Origin: CAYZPB01 sp964480445
Lineage (GTDB): Bacteria; Bacillota; Bacilli; Tepidibacillales; Tepidibacillaceae
Length of the DNA: 18,571 nucleotides
NCBI GenBank assembly: GCA_964480445.1
Contig: CAYZPB010000015.1
Coordinates: 1-18,571 of the forward strand
Direction: 5' to 3'
The notes below the pieces were generated by a model, which saw nothing but the letters and a program-made list of their open reading frames with translations, searched no databases and was not told the DNA's origin. Shown in pieces: positions 14,253 to 18,571 of the stretch (within the stretch, counting starts at the first letter, position 1; every line of letters begins with the position of its first letter). The position numbers and the translations under genes are program-made.

Positions 14253-15806
14253 TTATTTTTGCGCAGCTTTAATAAATTCAACAAATAATGGATGTGGAAC
14301 ATTCGGTCGTGATTTAAATTCAGGGTGGAATTGTGTAGCTACAAACCAGGGGTGTTCATTTAATTCAACTATTTCAATTGCGTTACCTACAACTGAGGTA
14401 GCCGTAATGCGCAGGCCATTCTCCTCAAATAATTGCTGGTACTGTTCGTCGAAGTTGACTAAATGCCGGTGGCGCTCGTTAATCTCTTCCTTTTGGTAAG
14501 CAGTATAAGCATGTGAGTCTTTCTCGAGCTTGATAGCATAGGAGCCGAGGTGTAATTTCTCATTTCTCATAGAATCTTCTTTACAATCAGGCGGACTTAT
14601 AAATATATCCTGTTCTTTTAAGTTTAATACATTGTTCGCATACTCATGCAAGGCCGCATATAATCCGGTTCCAATCCCAAAAAACGGCACGCCTTCTTTT
14701 CGCGCAAATTGAGCAGCAGCTAGTTCACCTTCCGTAAACGAATCACCGAAGCTACCTGGCAACAGAATACCATCATAACCTGTTAATAACTGCTTAGCGT
14801 TCTGCTGATTTAAGTCTTTAGAATCAATCCACTCAATTTCTATATCGGTGTTATTAGCATAGCCAGCATGACTTAAGGCTTCAGCAACACTTAGATAGGC
14901 ATCATGTAAGGAAACATATTTACCAACTAAGGCAATCTTCGTCTGTTTTTCTAGATGCTTTATCTTATAAACAAGCGACTCCCATTCCTTCATGTCTGGG
15001 GCTGGCAAGTCTAATTTAAAATGTCTGATTACATAATCGTCAAAATCTTGCTCACGCAAACGTAGTGGAATTTCGTATAAGGTTTCAGCATCGAGATTTT
15101 CAATTACCGCCTCTTTCTCGATGTCACAGAATAAGGCTAATTTCTCTTTTATCTCATCAGTTAATTGATGACTTGTCCGACAAACAATCATGTTCGGCTG
15201 AATACCAATCGATCGTAGTTCTTTAACGCTATGCTGAGTAGGCTTAGTTTTTAGCTCGCCCGCAGCTTCAATATAAGGAATAAGTGTTACGTGTATGTAG
15301 ATAACATTTTCTGTGCCTAAATCATTCTTCAACTGACGAATGGCTTCAAGAAAAGGCAGACTCTCAATGTCGCCAACCGTTCCACCAATCTCTGTAATTA
15401 CAACATCATAGTCATTGCTAGAAGCCACAATACGCTCCTTAATCTCGTTGGTAATATGGGGAATAACTTGAACGGTTCTTCCTTTGTACTCGCCACTTCT
15501 TTCTTTATTAATTACTGAAGAGTATATTTTTCCAGCAGTTATATTATTATTTCGGTTTAAGTTGTTGTCAATAAAACGTTCGTAGTGGCCAAGGTCGAGG
15601 TCTGTTTCCGCACCATCATCGGTTACGTAAACTTCGCCATGTTGGAAGGGGCACATTTTGCCGGGGTCGACATTGATATAGGGGTCAAATTTCTGAATTG
15701 TAACCTTTAGGCCTCTATTTTTTAACAGTCTGCCTAAAGAAGCTGCTGTGATTCCCTTGCCTAGTGCCGAAACAACGCCTCCGGTTATGAATACATATTT
15801 GGTCAT
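14253..15806 (-). CDS. pyrG: CTP synthase with inactivated glutaminase domain
   Basis: Converts UTP to CTP with ATP and ammonia. From the start at 15806 it has 517 residues, slightly shorter than the usual 530-545. The synthetase half is intact: GGVVSALGKGITAASLG (9-25), the DGAETDLDLGHYERF region (64-78), TEIGGTVGDIES (138-149) and KTKPTQHSVKELRSIGIQP (186-204). The class I glutaminase half keeps its fold and the FHPEF His494-Glu496 pair. The nucleophile, however, is gone: canonical GICLGMQ reads GIGTGLY, with Gly379 in place of Cys. The oxyanion segment PGGFGxRGxEGK reads PGSFGDSFTEGE, and the GTMRLG stretch is lost. Glutamine should not be hydrolysed, so free ammonia is the predicted donor. 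Start: GGGGAG is eight bases before 15806; an ATG at 15812 is too close. Leader attenuation is likely. Confidence 0.93.
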   Translation of the reverse strand: MTKYVFITGGVVSALGKGITAASLGRLLKNRGLKVTIQKFDPYINVDPGKMCPFQHGEVYVTDDGAETDLDLGHYERFIDNNLNRNNNITAGKIYSSVINKERSGEYKGRTVQVIPHITNEIKERIVASSNDYDVVITEIGGTVGDIESLPFLEAIRQLKNDLGTENVIYIHVTLIPYIEAAGELKTKPTQHSVKELRSIGIQPNMIVCRTSHQLTDEIKEKLALFCDIEKEAVIENLDAETLYEIPLRLREQDFDDYVIRHFKLDLPAPDMKEWESLVYKIKHLEKQTKIALVGKYVSLHDAYLSVAEALSHAGYANNTDIEIEWIDSKDLNQQNAKQLLTGYDGILLPGSFGDSFTEGELAAAQFARKEGVPFFGIGTGLYAALHEYANNVLNLKEQDIFISPPDCKEDSMRNEKLHLGSYAIKLEKDSHAYTAYQKEEINERHRHLVNFDEQYQQLFEENGLRITATSVVGNAIEIVELNEHPWFVATQFHPEFKSRPNVPHPLFVEFIKAAQK

Positions 15807-15869
15807 ACTCATCTCTCCCCTTGTCTATATTATCCGTCATTATAGGTCGCTCATTATAAATTACCCATT

Positions 15870-15912
15870 ATAAAATAAAAACAGAAGCAACACCCTTTGC
15901 AGGGGCCTCTGT
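15870..15912 (-). terminator. pyrG leader attenuator hairpin, also positioned to end rpoE
   Basis: On the minus strand ACAGAGGC / GCTTCTGT (15912-15905 with 15888-15881) forms an 8-bp outer stem. Inside it, CCCT-GCAA-AGGG (15904-15893) forms a capped inner stem, and four unpaired bases sit on the 3' side. TTTTTATTTTAT follows. The 5' arm carries GGCCCCT, a C-rich stretch that extra 5' G residues on the transcript could pair with. It lies between the pyrG promoter and pyrG, as in the Bacillus attenuator, and also lies about 90 bases after rpoE. Confidence 0.75.
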
Positions 15913-15947
15913 AAAAAGTCAATTATTTTCTACTCACTAAATGTATT

Positions 15948-15988
15948 GCCCGTACCTTATTTTACTAGACATCTCAATTGATTGTCAA
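15948..15988 (-). promoter_or_regulatory. pyrG promoter with GGGC transcript start
   Basis: On the minus strand a perfect TTGACA (15988-15983) and TAAAAT (15964-15959) are separated by 18 bases. GGGC (15951-15948) begins eight bases after the -10, the expected start point. A transcript beginning GGGC is the signature of CTP-sensitive reiterative G addition described for Bacillus pyrG. The leader to the pyrG ATG would be about 145 bases. Confidence 0.7.
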
Positions 15989-16000
15989 GAAGATTAAAAG

Positions 16001-16576
16001 TTACTCTTCAGCAAACTCCTCATCAATATAATAAACAGCATCCTCTAAATCAACTTCTTCAATTTCATCTTCAGCTTCGTCTTCAGCATAATCTAGATCT
16101 TCGTCAGCAAGGTCATCAAGGTCGGTGTCTACATCGTCATCATCAGAAAGCTCTTCGTCAGCCTCTTCCTCTACATCAAAATCCCCTTTTTTCTTCTTCT
16201 TTGCTGAAACTACTGGATCATCGTCAAGTAATTCAACAATTTCATCTTCAGCTTCTTCCTCTTCTTCATCTTCTTCGTCATATATTTCGCGCACTTTAAG
16301 CAATTCATCTGCTGCAGCCACCGAATACCAGCTCTTAAGCGCCCATTCGTTTTTGCCAAGGTGTAAAAATCGGCCATCTAGATTAAGCTCTGTATAGAGC
16401 TGCGGCAAAACATCATATAATCTATCATCATCTATCTTTTTTATATTTTTAATTTCTTCTGCCAGTTGCTTAAAGTGAAAGGTAGTCTTAGCCTCTTTAA
16501 TAATATGATATGCCATTTCAATTGTTGCTAGCTCCTTTATGTACTCCTCATCGAAATCACGAATTGATACCGCCAT
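16001..16576 (-). CDS. rpoE: RNA polymerase delta subunit
   Basis: Firmicute-specific RNA polymerase accessory subunit that raises enzyme recycling and transcription specificity. The 191 residues show the expected two parts. Residues about 8-85 form a HARE-HTH winged-helix domain, ending in YTELNLDGRFLHLGKNEWALKSWYS. From about residue 95 to the end is an extremely acidic disordered tail of Asp and Glu, broken by a lysine patch KKKKK at 126-130, like that in Bacillus delta. The ATG at 16576 has GAGGAG ten bases upstream; an upstream TTG at 16609 is rejected. It has its own promoter downstream of the DUF92 fusion gene, and pyrG follows, the standard rpoE-pyrG pair. Confidence 0.94.
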   Translation of the reverse strand: MAVSIRDFDEEYIKELATIEMAYHIIKEAKTTFHFKQLAEEIKNIKKIDDDRLYDVLPQLYTELNLDGRFLHLGKNEWALKSWYSVAAADELLKVREIYDEEDEEEEEAEDEIVELLDDDPVVSAKKKKKGDFDVEEEADEELSDDDDVDTDLDDLADEDLDYAEDEAEDEIEEVDLEDAVYYIDEEFAEE

Positions 16577-16631
16577 TAACAGCACACTCCTCACAATAAA
16601 TTTTGCCAATTATTGTTCCTATCATTTAAAC

Positions 16632-16660
16632 AATTTACTGTGTTTTTATGTGGCTGTCAA
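16632..16660 (-). promoter_or_regulatory. Sigma-A-type promoter of rpoE
   Basis: On the minus strand a perfect TTGACA (16660-16655) and TAAATT (16637-16632) are separated by 17 bases, in the 174-base gap after the DUF92 fusion gene. The start point would lie near 16625, giving a leader of about 50 bases before the rpoE ATG. Confidence 0.7.
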
Positions 16661-16750
16661 TAGCAAAACGCAAATAACTGTAAAATATCTATTTTTAAGC
16701 ATATTTCGTCATTAATTTATCATCTGGCGTTGCATTTCGGGGCTGCGTTT

Positions 16751-18262
16751 TTACATAAAACCGATTAGAATTACACTTGCGATAGCGATGCTGGTAAAGT
16801 TTACTACATCATTATTGATAATTGCATAGCCTCGGATAAGACGATTTGGCTTGCCATTATGCTCTTTCCGCTCCGTCTCTTTTTGTCGATCATCAGAGTA
16901 GTAAATCCCTTGGACTGTTGCGCCTAGAACAGAATCAACCAGGGCACCAATAAAGCCGCCCAAGGAGACCAATAGAAATAGAGTAAAATATGAAAGTGTT
17001 AGCTCAACATTGTTTAACAGAACAAAACCAATGGTCGCAAAAAGTCCGATTATCATCGATCCTGCTAAGGAAGCGGCGGTGCCTAAAAGACTAACAGCCC
17101 CAGATGTTCCTTTGTCTACCCGCTTAAAACCACGCAAGGAATAAGGATCCTTTTTATTCAAAATTCCTAATTCTGTTGCCCAGGTATCTGCATTAGCTGC
17201 AGCATAAGAAGTAGCCAGGCAGATTAAGAAGATGGGGTTGCTAGTAAAAAGAAATAAGAAGGCGTGAATTAAACCCACTCCGCCATTAGCAAATACTTGC
17301 AATAAATCCCTCTGACCTGTCTTATCAAATTGCTTAGCAACTCTTTCTTTTTTTGTTTTCTTAAAACTGCTAATTAAACTAGAAGATAAGAAAAATAATA
17401 TCATCATGGAAAAACCAAAGAAACCTGCAGCTGCATAGGTAAAAGTACCTAACAAAATAGCGCCTAGGCAACCACTAGTTGATAAGGAGTTTCTGGTATG
17501 TGCAACATAAGCGATTATAAAACTTAAGATAAAACCGATTGAAGCATACAAAATAAAAGTAAAAGCTGGCAATCCGTTAATAATATAGAAGAAAAAATAA
17601 GCTGCCAGTGTAGAAATTATCGGCACAGTTAGATTATCAAAACCTCTTGGTGTAAAAGCTTCAATCAGAGTTGCTAAAACCGCTATCGCAAAGCTAATTT
17701 GAAAAATTTGAAGGTCAAGACCGAATTTAATTCCTAGAATAATTATCGAAACGAGAAATGAAAAAACCAGAACTGTTATTGAGCCTAATAGGCTGCTCAC
17801 ATTATTAAAAACTTTATATTTTATGCGACCGCATTTCCCACCAATAATAGCTGCGAATCCGTCGCCATAACCCATAATTAATACACCGATAGCTCCTAGA
17901 TACTTCATGTCATTGCCTAGAAGACCACCATCCCAGGTAAGTAGAATTAAGACTATTAGTGTCATCGGAAAAAAGACGGTACCTAAGTCCTTACTTTCTT
18001 CCTCTCTCTCCATGCTTTTAAATAAGTCTTTTTTATAGGAATAATAATTTAAAAACAAAAAAATAATTGGTGGGATAAGAGCTAAGAAAATATTGTCAAT
18101 TAACAGCATCGCTATTAGCCACCAATGTGCGACTCCGATATGTACAAATTTCCTAGTGAATTCGTTAGAATAATTTCCTGCTTTTCGGATTAACTCCGCA
18201 GCAAGCAGAATCAGACCTACAAATAATATTGAAATTATTACACCGATTATATCGCCGCCCAT
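16751..18262 (-). CDS. Phytol/dolichol-kinase-like and DUF92 (VTE5-VTE6) membrane fusion
   Basis: A 503-residue polytopic membrane protein joining two families. Residues about 1-225 resemble the VTE5/SEC59 phytol or dolichol kinase group: TRKFVHIGVAHWW (36-48), KDLGTVFFP (91-99), GYGDGFAAIIGGKCGR (131-146), SSLLGS (156-161) and EAFTPRGFDNLTVP (201-214). Residues about 250-503 are a complete DUF92 domain: NSLSTSGCLGAILLGT (258-273), NGGVG (326-330), ANADTWATELG (356-366), GTSGAVSLLGT (385-395), GALVDSVLGATVQG (439-452) and NNDVVNF (483-489). In plants VTE5 makes phytyl phosphate from phytol and VTE6, a DUF92 protein, adds the second phosphate. The fusion could therefore turn a free prenol into prenyl diphosphate. 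The natural alcohol is unknown. Start: GGAGGGG is seven bases before the ATG at 18262; the ATG at 18268 is too close to it. Confidence 0.82.
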   Translation of the reverse strand: MGGDIIGVIISILFVGLILLAAELIRKAGNYSNEFTRKFVHIGVAHWWLIAMLLIDNIFLALIPPIIFLFLNYYSYKKDLFKSMEREEESKDLGTVFFPMTLIVLILLTWDGGLLGNDMKYLGAIGVLIMGYGDGFAAIIGGKCGRIKYKVFNNVSSLLGSITVLVFSFLVSIIILGIKFGLDLQIFQISFAIAVLATLIEAFTPRGFDNLTVPIISTLAAYFFFYIINGLPAFTFILYASIGFILSFIIAYVAHTRNSLSTSGCLGAILLGTFTYAAAGFFGFSMMILFFLSSSLISSFKKTKKERVAKQFDKTGQRDLLQVFANGGVGLIHAFLFLFTSNPIFLICLATSYAAANADTWATELGILNKKDPYSLRGFKRVDKGTSGAVSLLGTAASLAGSMIIGLFATIGFVLLNNVELTLSYFTLFLLVSLGGFIGALVDSVLGATVQGIYYSDDRQKETERKEHNGKPNRLIRGYAIINNDVVNFTSIAIASVILIGFM

Positions 18263-18326
18263 GGACATACCCCTCCGCCACTTCTAAGCTATTCTTTTAA
18301 ATTTGTTCTTTATAATTATATTATCA

Positions 18327-18491
18327 CTAATTATTTAGAAAAGAAGTGCTGAAAGTTAAATTGTAATCACCAAAATGTTCTACAACGATATCGTCCAACT
18401 GCTTTGCGATATTCGAGAACTCTAGATTAAGATTAAGATTTCTAACACTGATTAAGAGATTAACAGGATTTTTGTTAGTGGGGGCGGTCAC
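18327..18491 (-). other. Short open frame, possible gene remnant
   Basis: On the minus strand a 54-codon frame runs from a GTG inside the palindrome to a TAG at 18327-18329. It has protein-like composition, including EFSNIAKQLDDIVVEHFG near its end. It has no ribosome site and begins within the inverted repeat, so it may be the tail of a gene broken by that element, or chance. I do not recognise a family. Confidence 0.22.
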
Positions 18492-18513
18492 AGACCGTCC
18501 CCACTATATTTTT
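18477..18513. repeat. REP-like GC-rich palindrome
   Basis: AGTGGGGGCGGTC (18477-18489) and GACCGTCCCCACT (18493-18505) pair over 13 bp with one G-T, closing a 3-base loop. It is markedly GC-rich against its AT-rich surroundings. A TTTTT run follows on the plus strand (18509-18513), so it could act as a plus-strand terminator. The GTGGGGACGGT wording resembles repeated intergenic palindromes I recall from clostridial genomes. Confidence 0.6.
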
Positions 18514-18571
18514 AATCAAACAAAGTATAAATTTCTAATTATCTTTTTATATTTTCTTAAATGCTCGTAAA

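Larger units (their letters stand above)
18269..18571. other. Gene-poor right edge
   Basis: About 300 AT-rich bases upstream of the DUF92 fusion gene. They hold a strong palindrome (18477-18505), a short possible gene remnant (18327-18491), a cluster of GATTAA repeats (about 18425-18463), and a minus-strand TATAAT (18320-18315) without a good -35 that might serve the fusion gene. I see no RNA gene and no convincing full gene. Confidence 0.6.

Noticed and set aside
14670..14672. PyrG Cys-to-Gly as a simple sequencing error
   Set aside because: A Cys codon (TGT or TGC) needs two base changes to become GGA, the next residue is also changed, and several other glutamine-site motifs are altered in frame. 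The pattern is degeneration, not one miscall.
16040..16300. Repetitive GAA/GAT tract as a tandem repeat or array
   Set aside because: It is the coding sequence of the acidic Asp/Glu tail of RNA polymerase delta, and the repeat is only at codon level.

Overview
The window looks like a chromosomal housekeeping segment of a low-GC Firmicute, probably a deep-branching Clostridia-type lineage. Every convincing gene lies on the minus strand. In transcription order (high to low coordinates) they are: a membrane prenol-kinase-like fusion, rpoE (RNA polymerase delta), pyrG, fba, murA (murZ/murAB position), glpX, rho, a two-gene lic-type phosphocholine module, rpmE, prfA, prmC, tsaC (ywlC), ywlE, rpiB, a ywlG-type UPF0340 gene, glyA and mnaA. 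Without the lic module this is the rpoE-to-mnaA order known from Bacillus. Some Bacillus members are missing: no spo0F or transaldolase around fba, no tdk after rpmE, no upp after glyA. RNA polymerase delta, the YwlE type and the gene order place it in Firmicutes. I cannot name a genus.

Right end (16.6-18.57 kb): a gene-poor 300-bp edge carries a strong 13-bp palindrome of REP-like appearance and a short possible gene remnant. Next comes a fused membrane protein joining a phytol/dolichol-kinase-like half to a DUF92 half, the VTE5 and VTE6 activities of plants on one chain. rpoE follows with its own promoter.

Middle (9.7-16 kb): pyrG sits behind a leader that looks like the Bacillus CTP-sensing attenuator: promoter, a GGGC transcript start, then a terminator hairpin. 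The PyrG protein has lost the catalytic cysteine of its glutaminase domain (Gly at that place) and several glutamine-pocket residues, while the synthetase half is intact, so it is predicted to need free ammonia. fba, murA, glpX and rho follow as a compact unit with an extended -10 promoter before fba and an intrinsic terminator after rho. It links glycolysis/gluconeogenesis (Fba, GlpX), the first committed step of peptidoglycan synthesis (MurA) and transcription termination.

Lic module (7.2-9.7 kb): one 591-residue protein fuses a LicD-type phosphocholine transferase to a LicA-type choline kinase. A LicC-type cytidylyltransferase begins immediately after its stop codon. Together they would supply choline phosphorylation, CDP-choline formation and transfer to a surface glycan. 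No choline transporter is visible. The module looks inserted between rho and rpmE.

Left part (0.1-7.1 kb): rpmE has a strong promoter and leads into prfA-prmC (release factor 1 and its methyltransferase). The prmC-tsaC gap holds a DnaA-box-like cluster. tsaC-ywlE, then rpiB-UPF0340-glyA-mnaA, complete the window, covering tRNA t6A modification, arginine dephosphorylation, pentose phosphate interconversion, one-carbon supply and UDP-ManNAc formation for envelope polymers.
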